A stretch of DNA of 64,000 nucleotides from an uncultured Parabacteroides sp. (GCF_905196875.1 NZ_CAJJWO010000020.1:13604-77603), one strand, 5' to 3'; positions 42,202 to 52,109 are shown, numbered from the stretch's first letter. Numbers and translations are program-made. Notes: generated by a model from the letters alone, not told the origin.

Positions 42202-44487
42202 TTATTCTCCTTTCTCAATCTGCTCCTGTACGATAGCATCTACAACAGCAACTGTTGTCAGGTTGACGATGTCGCGTGTAGAGCTTTCTACGTCCGTGAA
42301 GTGGATAGGTTTGTTCAGACCCATCTGGATCGGGCCGATCGTTTCGGTGATGCCCAGTGTATCCAATAATTTGTAAGCACTGTTGGCAGAACTTAAGTTG
42401 GGGAATACCAAAACGTTTACGTCTTTCCCTTTCAGCTTATTGAACGGATACATATCGTCACGCAGCTTCTTATCGAGAGCGAAGTTAACCTGCATTTCTC
42501 CATCGATCATGATCTCCGGATGGTTTTTGTGCAGATAATCGATCGCATCGTGTACTTTCAGCGGACTACCTTGCTTATCGGAACCGAAGTTAGAGTAAGA
42601 CAACATGGCCATCACCGGATCGTGTGCAAAGAATTTGACTGCATCATGTGTAAGACGGGCGATGTCGATCAATACTTCCGTGGAAGGATGACGGTTGATC
42701 AATGTGTCGGAGATAAAGAAAGTTCCTTTCTTGCAAGTCATAATGTTCATAGCTCCGAAATGCTTGTACGACGGACGGATACCGATAATTTCTTCTGCAA
42801 GCTTAGTCACTTCCGAGTAGCGGCTATAAACACCGGTTACGAATGCATCTGCATCACCGGTTGCCACCATCATCATACCGAATGCGTTACGGCCGACCAT
42901 CTTTTCGCGTGCTTCAGAGAAAGTGACGCCTTCGCGTGCTCTCTTTTCCGATAGGATACGGGCATAACGGTCGCGGCGCTCTTCTTCGCGGTCATGACGC
43001 AAGTTGACGATCTCGATACCTTCCAGGCTCAGGTTCTCTTCTGCCGCAATCTTAGCCAGACGTTCTTCGTTGCCTAGGAGGATCGGGTAGCAGATACCTT
43101 CGGCTTTTGCTTCTACGGCAGCTTTCAACATATTGACATGGTTGGCTTCGGCGAATACCACACGTTTTGGATTGGCTTTTGCCATATCGGTGAAGGAACG
43201 AAGCATCTTGTTATCGTATCCCATCATTTCACGTAGATGGTTGGCATAGCCGTCCCAGTCGGTGATTGTTTTGCGGGATACACCCGATTCGATAGCGGCT
43301 TTGGCCACGGCTACTGATACACGTGTCAATAAACGGGGGTCGAGCGGCTTCGGCAGGATATAATCGCGTCCGAAAGAAGTTCGTTTCAGTTTGTAAGCTG
43401 CATTGACAACATCGGGAACCGGCTCTTTCGCCAGTTCGGCAATAGCGTGAACAGCAGCCAGCTTCATTTCTTCATTGATCGCTTTGGCATGTGTGTCCAA
43501 GGCTCCGCGGAAGATGTATGGGAAGCCTAGTACGTTATTGATCTGGTTCGGATAATCGGAACGTCCGGTTGCAAAGATGATATCTTTGCGGGAGGCCATT
43601 GCATCGGCATAGGAAATTTCCGGATTCGGATTAGCCAAAGCGAATACGATCGGATTTTCATTCATGCTGCGAACCATATCCTGAGTCAATACATTGGCTA
43701 CAGACAATCCCAGGAACACATCACAACCAGCAACTGCTTCTTGTAATGTTTTGATGTCCCGGTCGGTTGCAAATTCTTTTTTAGCAGCATTCAGGTCGGT
43801 ACGGTGAGTTGAGATAACCCCTTTACTGTCGCACATGATAATGTTCTCTTTACGGGCTCCCAGCAGTACATATAATTTTGTACAGGAGATAGAGGCAGCT
43901 CCGGCACCGTTGACAACGATCTTAACGTCCTCGATTTTCTTTCCTGTCAGTTCCAGTGCATTCAACAAGCCGGCTGCTGAAATGATGGCGGTACCATGTT
44001 GGTCGTCATGCATCACCGGGATATCCAGTTCTGCTTTCAGGCGGGTTTCGATCTCGAAACATTCGGGTGCTTTGATATCTTCCAGGTTGATTCCTCCGAA
44101 TGTGGGAGCAATGGCTTTCACTGTCTGGATAAATTTCTCCGGATCTTTTTCGTTTACTTCGATATCGAATACATCGATTCCGGCAAAGATCTTAAACAGT
44201 AATCCTTTTCCTTCCATAACCGGTTTACCGGCAAGCGGACCGATGTCACCTAATCCTAAAACCGCTGTACCATTGGATATTACAGCAACTAAATTTCCTT
44301 TTGACGTGTATTTATAAGCATCAAGCGGATTCTTTTCTATTTCCAGACATGGTTCGGCTACTCCGGGAGAGTAGGCGAGCGACAAATCTGTTTGTGTACT
44401 ATAGGGTTTTGTCGGTATTACTTCAATCTTTCCGGGTTTACCTTCCGAATGATACCGTAGTGCTTCTTCTTTTGTAATCTTTGCCAT
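42202..44487 (-). CDS. maeB: NADP-type malic enzyme with phosphotransacetylase-like domain (MaeB)
   Basis: Oxidatively decarboxylates malate to pyruvate, supplying reducing power. The 761-residue protein is the fused MaeB form. The malic domain (about 1-420) has SLAYSPGVAEPCLEI, VMHDDQHGTAIISAAGLLNAL and the NAD(P)-binding VVNGAGAASISC. The PTA-like domain (about 430-761) has NPKRVVFAEANHVNMLKA and VFPNLSSANSAYKLL. In E. coli the PTA part regulates rather than catalyses. Length and motifs are standard. It has its own promoter and terminator. Confidence 0.95.
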   Translation of the reverse strand: MAKITKEEALRYHSEGKPGKIEVIPTKPYSTQTDLSLAYSPGVAEPCLEIEKNPLDAYKYTSKGNLVAVISNGTAVLGLGDIGPLAGKPVMEGKGLLFKIFAGIDVFDIEVNEKDPEKFIQTVKAIAPTFGGINLEDIKAPECFEIETRLKAELDIPVMHDDQHGTAIISAAGLLNALELTGKKIEDVKIVVNGAGAASISCTKLYVLLGARKENIIMCDSKGVISTHRTDLNAAKKEFATDRDIKTLQEAVAGCDVFLGLSVANVLTQDMVRSMNENPIVFALANPNPEISYADAMASRKDIIFATGRSDYPNQINNVLGFPYIFRGALDTHAKAINEEMKLAAVHAIAELAKEPVPDVVNAAYKLKRTSFGRDYILPKPLDPRLLTRVSVAVAKAAIESGVSRKTITDWDGYANHLREMMGYDNKMLRSFTDMAKANPKRVVFAEANHVNMLKAAVEAKAEGICYPILLGNEERLAKIAAEENLSLEGIEIVNLRHDREEERRDRYARILSEKRAREGVTFSEAREKMVGRNAFGMMMVATGDADAFVTGVYSRYSEVTKLAEEIIGIRPSYKHFGAMNIMTCKKGTFFISDTLINRHPSTEVLIDIARLTHDAVKFFAHDPVMAMLSYSNFGSDKQGSPLKVHDAIDYLHKNHPEIMIDGEMQVNFALDKKLRDDMYPFNKLKGKDVNVLVFPNLSSANSAYKLLDTLGITETIGPIQMGLNKPIHFTDVESSTRDIVNLTTVAVVDAIVQEQIEKGE

Positions 44488-44533
44488 AGACTTATGATAT
44501 TAGTAGATTTAATACATGTTTTGAAAACGACTA

Positions 44534-44541
44534 CAAAAGTA
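44534..44541 (-). promoter_or_regulatory. -7 promoter element for maeB
   Basis: On the minus strand the sequence is TACTTTTG, matching TAnnTTTG exactly, 46 nt before the start codon. No clear -33 element. Confidence 0.5.
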
Positions 44542-44609
44542 ACAAATTATTAGATATCTGGTGCTGATTGCTTACAATTAGTTGGTGTTAAATTCGTATA
44601 ATCATACAC

Positions 44610-46556
44610 TCACAAAACAAAAGCTTTGACTAATACATCGAGTAAACTACTGATGAATCGTTCCGGAATGGAGGAGATCGGTATTCTCTCGTCTTCGGGT
44701 AGCTCGATCGTGTCTGGGTCTGCCCCTTCTTTGTAAGGAGAAAACGATAACTCTTTTATAGTGCAGGTATTTTCTTCATATTCGAAAGGAAGCCGTGCGG
44801 CGATATCCAACGACTTGTCTATGATATAAAGAGTTTGCTCCTCTATCCGGGAAGTCAGATCTCTCGATTCAAATTCGTATATACTACTCAGTCGAACCGT
44901 TCTTCCGGCATAACGGGAGATTTCATCGCCTTGTTTTTCCGCATCGCTTAACCGATGAACCGGGGCGGATAGTTGCGACAACAATGGCTCGATCTTATTT
45001 TCATGCAATTGTTTTTGCCATTGGGCAGTAAGGTTGTCGTCCAGCTCTACCGGATGAACGAGTGAAACAACTGCATTTGCAGGAAGGATGAATTCTTTTT
45101 GATCTACTGTTATCAGGTTTCCGTTTTCCAGGTAGCGGAAAGATTCCTGTAACCGGCCTTCTTTATATACACCCCAGATCAAGCCGTTTGTTATATAACG
45201 GAATATGGGGTTTTCGACAAAAATGGTCTGCCACGTATCTGCAGGCCAGGTTCGTCCGTTTTTCAGCACTTCTTCGAGCCGTCTCCTTTGAAGGGTTGTT
45301 TGTGTTTTGATCTGCTTTTTCAGTCTAACCAGTTCTTCTTTCGCTTCTTCTGCTTTTTCCTTGTCGTCCATTTTTAAAGGGGCGGGAAGGGATTTGCTTG
45401 TTCTTTGTTTGGAAGTGTCGAAAACGGATATGGAAAAGTCCGGCAATAGTGTCAGGCGTAAAATACGGGGACCGTAATCGATCTCTTTTTCTCCTAAACG
45501 GTTGAGTCCGAAAGTGGGAACAAGCTGATCTGCCAATTCATCCATGGTGAGTCCCCGATGGGTGGCAACCTGACGGAATGCTTTCAGGGCCTCACGCCTG
45601 TATGCTCCCTCCGGCATCAATTCTATCCATTCATTGAGAACTATTAGCGCAGTGGGAGTCGCCTTTAATCCGAGTAATCCGAGTGTATATCCGACAAGAC
45701 CTTTGCGGCCTTTCTTCAACCAACCCTTTAATAGGGTATGCAGGCGTTCGAACTGCCATTCTGCACCATAATAACAATATGGGGCCAGAATGCCTTTCCT
45801 GTTGGCTTCTGCTCCATCATCCAACCAGAACTGTAAAAGTTGTTCCAGTGAGGCAGACCATTCCGGCTGATTGAAAAACGGAACGATCGAGTCGCAGTCT
45901 TTTAACCGGATAGCTTGTGGGAATGCCATATATTCACTTAATATGTAGCGGACAACCGGGCGTGGTACAAAATCGGAACTGTCCGACCACGGGATCATCG
46001 TGTAGGGTTTTAACGGCAACCAGGCTATTTGCATGGTACGGTAAAGCTCGATGTGTTTACTGCAATAATCGATAACTTCCTTTTTGTTCTTAAATTTGAT
46101 TTTAGCTTTGGTATGCGTATTATCCCAGAACCTGAATAGTTGTTTGGCCCAGTTCTGGGCTTCTTCGCTGAGTTCCGGGTATTTTTGTTCTATCGATTCA
46201 CGGGTCTTTTTCTCTTTGTTACTTATGACTCTCTCGATGTATCTCCGAATTAGTTTGGAGTCTTCAGTGAGCAGGTCCAGTAACGGTTCGTAGTCCGTCA
46301 GGTTACAATCGGAATAAAGTTTGTTTATCCAGATCAATTTTTTCTTCAGGGATATATCACTCCCTAGAAAGTCGTATGCTATTTTTTTGTGCTTACGGAT
46401 CAATTCGTCTAACGGCATCTCCTGAAGGGATTCAATCAGACTGATATTGGAAGTACTATGAGCTTCGCAATAGGTATCGAATAACATATAAAGAGATTCA
46501 TGCTTTTTACTCAAATTTTCTTTAGGGGTGCTACCCGGCTTTTCTCTTTTCGTCAT
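44610..46556 (-). CDS. DUF4132-type protein of unknown function
   Basis: A 648-residue soluble protein with no signal peptide. The central part carries the DUF4132/MolR-like pattern: ILRLTLLPDFSISVFDTSK, KSLPAPLKMDDKEKAEEA, LVRLKKQIKTQTTLQRRRLEE, and RTWPADTWQTIFVENPIFRYI. The N-terminal half (about 1-340) is helical and may form HEAT-like repeats (for example GYTLGLLGLKATPTALIVLNEWI). No WGR domain was recognised, though many relatives have one. The function of the family is not established. It is transcribed divergently from the His-rich gene at 46646. Confidence 0.65.
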   Translation of the reverse strand: MTKREKPGSTPKENLSKKHESLYMLFDTYCEAHSTSNISLIESLQEMPLDELIRKHKKIAYDFLGSDISLKKKLIWINKLYSDCNLTDYEPLLDLLTEDSKLIRRYIERVISNKEKKTRESIEQKYPELSEEAQNWAKQLFRFWDNTHTKAKIKFKNKKEVIDYCSKHIELYRTMQIAWLPLKPYTMIPWSDSSDFVPRPVVRYILSEYMAFPQAIRLKDCDSIVPFFNQPEWSASLEQLLQFWLDDGAEANRKGILAPYCYYGAEWQFERLHTLLKGWLKKGRKGLVGYTLGLLGLKATPTALIVLNEWIELMPEGAYRREALKAFRQVATHRGLTMDELADQLVPTFGLNRLGEKEIDYGPRILRLTLLPDFSISVFDTSKQRTSKSLPAPLKMDDKEKAEEAKEELVRLKKQIKTQTTLQRRRLEEVLKNGRTWPADTWQTIFVENPIFRYITNGLIWGVYKEGRLQESFRYLENGNLITVDQKEFILPANAVVSLVHPVELDDNLTAQWQKQLHENKIEPLLSQLSAPVHRLSDAEKQGDEISRYAGRTVRLSSIYEFESRDLTSRIEEQTLYIIDKSLDIAARLPFEYEENTCTIKELSFSPYKEGADPDTIELPEDERIPISSIPERFISSLLDVLVKAFVL

Positions 46557-46620
46557 ACTATTTCTATTTGTAAATCATCCTGTTATTGATGGATAAGAAC
46601 AAAAGTATAAAAATTATTTG

Positions 46621-46628
46621 TAACTTTG
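46621..46628 (+). promoter_or_regulatory. -7 promoter element for the His-rich/TonB receptor pair
   Basis: TAACTTTG matches TAnnTTTG exactly. It lies inside the longest ORF frame, which shows that the true start of the His-rich gene is at or after 46646. Confidence 0.5.
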
Positions 46629-46645
46629 TACCTTCTCAAAAGAAT

Positions 46646-47005
46646 ATGGGTGTGGGAGAAAGGATGGTTAAATATATGAAATGGCTGCTACCGGTGATCT
46701 TCATTGCGTATTATAGCAGCATTACTTTATTTATCCATGTCCATATAGAGAATGGTACGACAATTGTCCATTCGCATCCTTTCGGAAAAGTGAATGGCGG
46801 TGTTTGCCATCATCATGCATCTTTATCTGAAATACAATTATTCCACATACTGACAACCATCAGTGTGGAAGATGGTGCAGTTCATGCCTACCATCTTGAT
46901 TTCCATGCATTACAAATTGCCGAAATAGTAGGAATGCCGGTCTGTCCGGATTATTTGCTCCCTGTTAAAGGGAAGCTTTCTCTTCGTGCCCCTCCTGTTG
47001 TCTGA
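46646..47005 (+). CDS. Small His-rich membrane protein upstream of a TonB receptor
   Basis: A protein of about 119 residues with one hydrophobic N-terminal segment (WLLPVIFIAYYSSITLFI) and a His-rich exported part: HVHIENGTTIVHSHPF, VCHHHASL, HAYHLDFHAL. The histidines suggest metal binding. Its function is unknown. The start at 46646 is preferred over 46586, which lies upstream of the promoter motif; 46664 and 46676 are also possible. It precedes a TonB-dependent receptor by 84 nt on the same strand and may act with it in metal uptake or sensing (inference). Confidence 0.6.
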   Translation: MGVGERMVKYMKWLLPVIFIAYYSSITLFIHVHIENGTTIVHSHPFGKVNGGVCHHHASLSEIQLFHILTTISVEDGAVHAYHLDFHALQIAEIVGMPVCPDYLLPVKGKLSLRAPPVV

Positions 47006-47089
47006 TAAAATATAAAGCATCGGGTAGTTTCAATCAACAGGTGCCCGACTGCAGATTAGTACATTATATATTTATCAGAACAAATTGCA

Positions 47090-49390
47090 ATGAATAAGAT
47101 TTTTATACTTATACTATGCCTGTGCTGTGTCGTTACATCAGCATGGGGAGATGATGCTCCGGCCCTGAACCCTTCGGATGCCAATATCGTAGGGCATATA
47201 CTGGATAAAGAAACAGGGGAGCATCTAGCCTTTATCACTGTCTTTCTAAAAGGTACGACCATTGGTACAACGACCGACGCTACCGGACATTATTATTTAA
47301 AAAACCTGCCTGAAGGAAAGTTTACATTGGTGATGAAAACCTTGGGATATAAAACAGTAGAGAAACCGGTTACCTTGAAGAAAGGTAAAACATTGGAAGT
47401 CAATCTCGAAGTGGAAGAGGATGCCGTTTCTTTGGATGGTGTCGTTGTCTCTGCCAACCGGAATGAGACGACCCGCAGGTTAGCTCCTTCTCTTGTGAAT
47501 GTGCTGGATTCGAAAACATTCGAGACTACACATGCTACTTCTCTGGCCGACGGTCTGAACTTCCAACCTGGCGTGCGTGTAGAAAACAACTGTCAGAACT
47601 GCGGCTTCCAACAGGTGCGTATAAATGGTCTGGAAGGTCCTTATACGCAGATACTGGTAGACAGCCGTCCTATCTTTAGTGCGTTGACTGGTGTATATGG
47701 TCTGGAACAAATCCCGGCTAATATGATCGAACGTGTGGAGATCATGCGTGGAGGGGGATCGGCTCTGTTCGGTTCTTCTGCTATTGCCGGAACAATCAAT
47801 ATTATCACTAAGGAACCGTTGAGAAACTCGGCACAGATCGCCCATTCGTTGACAATGGTAGGTGGCGACCGTCCGGATAACAATACGACGATAAATGCTT
47901 CGCTGGTGACGGACGATCATAAAGCCGGTATCTACATGTTCGGACAGAACCGTTACCGCGGTGCTTACGACCATGATGGCGACGGATATACGGAGCTCGG
48001 CAAGCTGAATGCCCGTACACTCGGTTTCCGCTCTTATCTGAAAACAAGTACCTACTCTAAGTTGACTTTCGAGTATCACAATATCAATGAATACCGTCGT
48101 GGCGGCGATCTGTTGGACTTGCCGCCCCACGAAGCGAATATTGCCGAGCAAACCGAACATAATATCAACGGCGGGGGACTGAAGTTCGACCTGTTTTCGA
48201 AGGATTACAAACATCGCCTGAATGTGTATACTTCGGCCCAGCATACGCAGAGAAGCAGTTATTATGGTGCCGGAAAGAACCCGAATGCGTATGGCAGCAC
48301 AACGGATATGACTTTTGTAGGTGGTGCGCAATATTCCTATGAGTGGGAAAAATGTCTTTTTATGCCAGCCGAGTTTACCGGTGGAGCCGAGTATAACTAT
48401 GATGATTTGCAGGACAAGATGTTGGGCTATCATCGTACCATCGAACAGACGGTGCATATCGGTAGCGTCTTCCTGCAGAACGAATGGAAGAATGAAAAAT
48501 GGAGTTTTCTTGTCGGTGCGCGTATGGACAAACATAACCTGATCAACCATGCGATATTCAGTCCGCGTGCTAATGTCCGTTTTAACCCGACCAGCGATAT
48601 TAACCTGCGTATGTCTTATTCAAGTGGTTTCCGTGCTCCTCAGGCGTTTGATGAAGATTTACATATCACGGCTGTCGGTGGTGATGTGGCAATCATACAG
48701 ATATCCCCGGATCTGAAAGAAGAAAATTCGCAGAGTGTTAGTGTATCTGCAGACTTTTACCGTCGCTTCGGTCCGGTGCAGACAAACTTTCTTGTAGAAG
48801 GTTTCTACACAGACCTGCGGAATGTTTTTATTCTGGAAGAAATGGGACGTGATGACGATAACAACCTGTTGATGGAACGCCGTAATGGTAAAGGTGCCCG
48901 CGTGATGGGTATTAACCTGGAGGCAAAGGCTGTATATTCCTGGATGCAGATACAGGCGGGTGCAACCGTTCAGCGCAGTCGTTATAAAGAGCCGGAAACA
49001 TGGAGTGAGAATGAGAATATTGCACCTCAGAAGAAAATGTTCCGTTCGCCGGATGTATACGGTTATTTCACTTCTTCATTTACTCCGGTAAAACGCCTGA
49101 CTGCTTCGTTGACGGGTACTTATACCGGTAGTATGCTGGTTCAGCACCTGGCTGGTTATATTCCGGAGGATAAGGAAGAAAAGACAAAGGATTTTTTCGA
49201 CCTGAATGTGAAGGTCGCTTATGATTTCCCTCTTTACAAATCGGTTACTTTACAGGTAAATGCCGGTGTTCAGAATATCTTTAACTCTTATCAGGATGAC
49301 TTTGATAAGGGACCGGAACGGGATGCGGGATATATTTATGGTCCGGGTATTCCGCGTAGTTATTTCATCGGTTGTAAGATTAGTTACTAA
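47090..49390 (+). CDS. TonB-dependent outer-membrane receptor
   Basis: A 766-residue energy-coupled importer. A signal peptide (1-20) is followed by a carboxypeptidase-regulatory-like domain (about 30-115: IVGHILDKETGEHLAFITVFLKGT), a plug domain (about 120-245, ending ERVEIMRGGGSALFGSSAIAGTINIIT) and a 22-strand barrel ending YFIGCKISY. The plug carries a CxxC motif (ENNCQNCGFQQVRINGL). There is no SusD gene nearby, so it is not a glycan-utilisation pair; a metal, haem or cofactor is more likely. The upstream His-rich protein supports a metal ligand, but this is inference. A terminator follows. Confidence 0.9.
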   Translation: MNKIFILILCLCCVVTSAWGDDAPALNPSDANIVGHILDKETGEHLAFITVFLKGTTIGTTTDATGHYYLKNLPEGKFTLVMKTLGYKTVEKPVTLKKGKTLEVNLEVEEDAVSLDGVVVSANRNETTRRLAPSLVNVLDSKTFETTHATSLADGLNFQPGVRVENNCQNCGFQQVRINGLEGPYTQILVDSRPIFSALTGVYGLEQIPANMIERVEIMRGGGSALFGSSAIAGTINIITKEPLRNSAQIAHSLTMVGGDRPDNNTTINASLVTDDHKAGIYMFGQNRYRGAYDHDGDGYTELGKLNARTLGFRSYLKTSTYSKLTFEYHNINEYRRGGDLLDLPPHEANIAEQTEHNINGGGLKFDLFSKDYKHRLNVYTSAQHTQRSSYYGAGKNPNAYGSTTDMTFVGGAQYSYEWEKCLFMPAEFTGGAEYNYDDLQDKMLGYHRTIEQTVHIGSVFLQNEWKNEKWSFLVGARMDKHNLINHAIFSPRANVRFNPTSDINLRMSYSSGFRAPQAFDEDLHITAVGGDVAIIQISPDLKEENSQSVSVSADFYRRFGPVQTNFLVEGFYTDLRNVFILEEMGRDDDNNLLMERRNGKGARVMGINLEAKAVYSWMQIQAGATVQRSRYKEPETWSENENIAPQKKMFRSPDVYGYFTSSFTPVKRLTASLTGTYTGSMLVQHLAGYIPEDKEEKTKDFFDLNVKVAYDFPLYKSVTLQVNAGVQNIFNSYQDDFDKGPERDAGYIYGPGIPRSYFIGCKISY

Positions 49391-49410
49391 AATTATCATA
49401 TTATATGTAT

Positions 49411-49449
49411 AAAAGCCCGGTAGAAGTTTCTTGCTTTTACCGGGCTTTA
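49411..49449 (+). terminator. Terminator after the TonB receptor gene
   Basis: AAAAGCCCGGTA (49411-49422) pairs with TACCGGGCTTTA (49438-49449), a GC-rich stem with A/T-rich flanks, 20 nt after the stop. Confidence 0.78.
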
Positions 49450-49490
49450 TGTTTACTTTCGCGGGAATTATAAATGAAATCTGATATAAT

Positions 49491-49925
49491 ATGAAATTAA
49501 GTGATCCCAAGGATTGTTTGTATTGCACGAACAATCAAACTCTGCATGATCTGATGATCGAGATAGTTCCATTATCTGTTTCCACGTTGTTCCTTTTCAA
49601 AGAACAGACATATTATGGACGTTGTCTTGTCGCCTATAAAGAGCATGTACATGATCTGAATATGTTGAGTGATGACGAACGCAATGCGTTTATGGCAGAT
49701 GTGGTGAAGGTGACACGTGCTATGCAGAAAGTATTTAACCCACAGAAGATAAATTACGGAGCTTATTCCGACAAACTCTCGCATCTTCATTTTCACCTGG
49801 CTCCTAAATATGAGGATGGTCCCGACTTTGGCGGTACATTTACAATGAACCCTCAAAAAGTTTATTTGTCGGATCAGGAGTATGATGCGATGATTGCGAA
49901 GCTAAAGGAGGCAATTGGAGGCTGA
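49491..49925 (+). CDS. Histidine-triad (HIT) family protein
   Basis: A 144-residue nucleotide-binding protein that hydrolyses nucleotidyl phosphoramidates or related compounds. The catalytic triad is in LSHLHFHLAPK (His-x-His-x-His). An N-terminal CLYC pair may bind zinc. The C-terminus (about 108-144) is extended compared with minimal HIT proteins. A near-match to the -7 motif (TACTTTCG at 49454-49461) lies just after the preceding terminator. The cellular substrate is unknown. Confidence 0.88.
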   Translation: MKLSDPKDCLYCTNNQTLHDLMIEIVPLSVSTLFLFKEQTYYGRCLVAYKEHVHDLNMLSDDERNAFMADVVKVTRAMQKVFNPQKINYGAYSDKLSHLHFHLAPKYEDGPDFGGTFTMNPQKVYLSDQEYDAMIAKLKEAIGG

Positions 49926-49935
49926 GGTCGCACGG

Positions 49936-49995
49936 CAATTATACTTGGTGAAGCGCAACCTTACGGAGTGGACATTGTCCACTCCGGCATAATTG
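49936..49995. other. Nested dyad structure between convergent genes
   Basis: An inner hairpin, CGGAGTGGACA (49964-49974) with TGTCCACTCCG (49976-49986), is enclosed by CAATTAT (49936-49942) and ATAATTG (49989-49995). It lies between the HIT gene and engB stops. There is no T-run, so it could be a bidirectional terminator or a structured RNA; the sequence alone does not decide. Confidence 0.45.
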
Positions 49996-50040
49996 TGGCG
50001 ATATCCATGCAACCTGATACCATCTCGCTCCCGGATAAGT

Positions 50041-50643
50041 TTAACCTTTTAAACTTTTATTTATCTCTTCAATATAACTGAGAATCTCCTCGCGTCCTTC
50101 CTTTTTCTCTGAGGAGGAGAGTAGGATAGGAGGCAGTTCCTCCCATGTTTCCAATAGTTTTTCCTGATAAGCTTTCAGGTTTTCCTTTAAGCGTCCTTTG
50201 CTTATTTTATCTATCTTGGTGAAAATGATTGAGAAAGGTACACCATTCTCTCCCAGCCATTCCATAAACTCCAGGTCGATCTTTTGTGCTTCATGGCGAC
50301 AGTCAAGCAATACGAAAAGGTTTGTCAGTTGCTCGCGTTCCAGAATATAATCTTCGATGATCCGCTGGATATTCTCCCGCCCTTCTTTTCCGCGCTGGGC
50401 AAAGCCATACCCGGGAAGGTCAACCAGAAACCAGTTGTTGTTGATTATAAAATGATTGATAAGCAATGTTTTACCTGGTTTCTGCGAAGTCATAGCCAAG
50501 CCTTTCTTGCCGGTCAACATATTGATAAGGGAGGATTTGCCTACATTACTTCGCCCTATAAAGGCATACTCCGGAAAGTTTCCAGCCGGGCATTTCTTTA
50601 CATCCGTGTTGCTGATAACAAATTCTGCACTTTTAATTTCCAT
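50041..50643 (-). CDS. engB: GTPase EngB (YsxC), ribosome assembly
   Basis: An essential GTPase in 50S ribosome assembly in bacteria studied. The 200-residue protein has G1 GRSNVGKSSL, G3 DLPGYGFA, G4 TKIDK and G5 LSSSEKKE, all in place. Length is normal. The gene starts 5 nt after the symporter stop, so the two form an operon; the linkage has no evident functional meaning. Confidence 0.95.
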   Translation of the reverse strand: MEIKSAEFVISNTDVKKCPAGNFPEYAFIGRSNVGKSSLINMLTGKKGLAMTSQKPGKTLLINHFIINNNWFLVDLPGYGFAQRGKEGRENIQRIIEDYILEREQLTNLFVLLDCRHEAQKIDLEFMEWLGENGVPFSIIFTKIDKISKGRLKENLKAYQEKLLETWEELPPILLSSSEKKEGREEILSYIEEINKSLKG

Positions 50644-50648
50644 ATTAG

Positions 50649-52109
50649 TTAATCTTTTATTGATTTATATTTTACTGAGGCTGCCCATAGTCCGAAGAAG
50701 GTGATGGCACCGTTTACCATCAACATTTCGTAACCGAAGGCATAGCCTGTATATTGTTTCACCAGATAATCCGTAGCAAAGCAGATCAGTGGTGAGAGAA
50801 TACATATATAAGGAACATATTTGTCACGTGGTTGTTTTTTAGTGAACAGGCCAAAGACAAATAATCCGAGTAAAGGACCATACGTATAAGACGCGATCAT
50901 GTAAATCGCATCGATCACACTACGATTGTTTACGGCTTTAAAGATAAGGATAATTATTGCAAACAACACCGAGATAAGTAAATGAGTCATTAATCGGGTA
51001 CGCTTGGCTTTGTTCGCTTCTTCCTTTTCTACACCCAGAATATCAACGCAAAATGAGGTGGTAAGTGCCGTCAGGGCAGAGTCGGCACTGCTGAATGCAG
51101 CTGCGATGATTCCGATCGTAAAGAAGATCAGAATAGAATGTCCCAGTATTCCTGAGGTACAGAACATCGGCAGGATATCGTCATTCAGTGCAGGCAATGC
51201 GATGTTTTTCTGTGCTGCCAATGATAATAACAGGACACCCAGCGAGAGGAACAGGAAGTTGACCGGCGTAAAGGCAAAGCCGTAGGTGTACATATTCTTT
51301 TGTGCATCTTTCAGGCTTTTGCAGGACAGGTTCTTCTGCATCATGTCCTGATCCAGCCCTGTCATTACGATCGTTATAAAGATACCGCTGAAGAACTGTT
51401 TAACGAAATGTTGTGTACTATGCCAGTCATCAAATTCAAAAATACGGAAATGAGGATTGGTTACCAGTGTTTGTACCATACCATCCATATCCAGTTCCAT
51501 TGCATCTTTCACTTTCCAGATGATAACGACCAGCATGGCAACCAGGCAAAGGGCCTGGAGCGTGTCGGTCCAGATGATGGTTTTAATACCACTCCGATAG
51601 GTGTAAAGCCAAACAAGAAATATACTTATTACGACAGTTGCCCAGAAAGGAATATTCCAGGTACTGAATACATAATGTTGCAAGATAAGGACAACCAGAT
51701 AAAGCCTTGCTGCTGCTCCCACAATTTTGGATAGAAGGAAGAAAGAGGCTCCTGTCTTATAGCTTCGCCGTCCGATGCGGTCACCTAGATAGGCATAGAT
51801 AGAAGTCAGTTGCAGTTTGTAGTAAAGCGGCAGAAGAACTTTAGCAATCAAAATATACCCAAAGAAAAATCCCAGGACCGTTTGCATATAAGTCATATCT
51901 ATACTACGCACCATTCCAGGAACAGAAACAAAAGTTACTCCTGAGAGCGATGTCCCGACCATTCCAATAGAAACTATGTACCAAGGGGATTTGCGGTTAC
52001 CAAGAAAAAAAGCATCATTGCTGGTGCTCTTTCTTCCTGTAATCCATGCAATGAGTAATAGGATACCAAAATAAATAGCAATGATCGAGAGAATTATATA
52101 GCTGTTCAT
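50649..52109 (-). CDS. Sodium:solute symporter (SSS family)
   Basis: A 486-residue inner-membrane transporter with about 13 hydrophobic helices. SSS features include AWITGRKSTSNDAFFLGNRKSPWYIVSIGMVGTSLSGVTFVSVPG in helices 1-2, GSNN-like Na-binding region variants and AAFSSADSALTALTTSFCVDIL in helix 8. The substrate could be a sugar, acid or nucleoside; sequence does not tell. A full -7 motif is found upstream at 52166-52173. Confidence 0.88.
   Translation of the reverse strand: MNSYIILSIIAIYFGILLLIAWITGRKSTSNDAFFLGNRKSPWYIVSIGMVGTSLSGVTFVSVPGMVRSIDMTYMQTVLGFFFGYILIAKVLLPLYYKLQLTSIYAYLGDRIGRRSYKTGASFFLLSKIVGAAARLYLVVLILQHYVFSTWNIPFWATVVISIFLVWLYTYRSGIKTIIWTDTLQALCLVAMLVVIIWKVKDAMELDMDGMVQTLVTNPHFRIFEFDDWHSTQHFVKQFFSGIFITIVMTGLDQDMMQKNLSCKSLKDAQKNMYTYGFAFTPVNFLFLSLGVLLLSLAAQKNIALPALNDDILPMFCTSGILGHSILIFFTIGIIAAAFSSADSALTALTTSFCVDILGVEKEEANKAKRTRLMTHLLISVLFAIIILIFKAVNNRSVIDAIYMIASYTYGPLLGLFVFGLFTKKQPRDKYVPYICILSPLICFATDYLVKQYTGYAFGYEMLMVNGAITFFGLWAASVKYKSIKD

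Noticed and set aside
47480..48550. A 356-codon minus-strand ORF antisense to the TonB receptor
   Set aside because: The plus-strand receptor is certain by family motifs, and the antisense product is a His/Arg/Thr-rich shadow with no domain.
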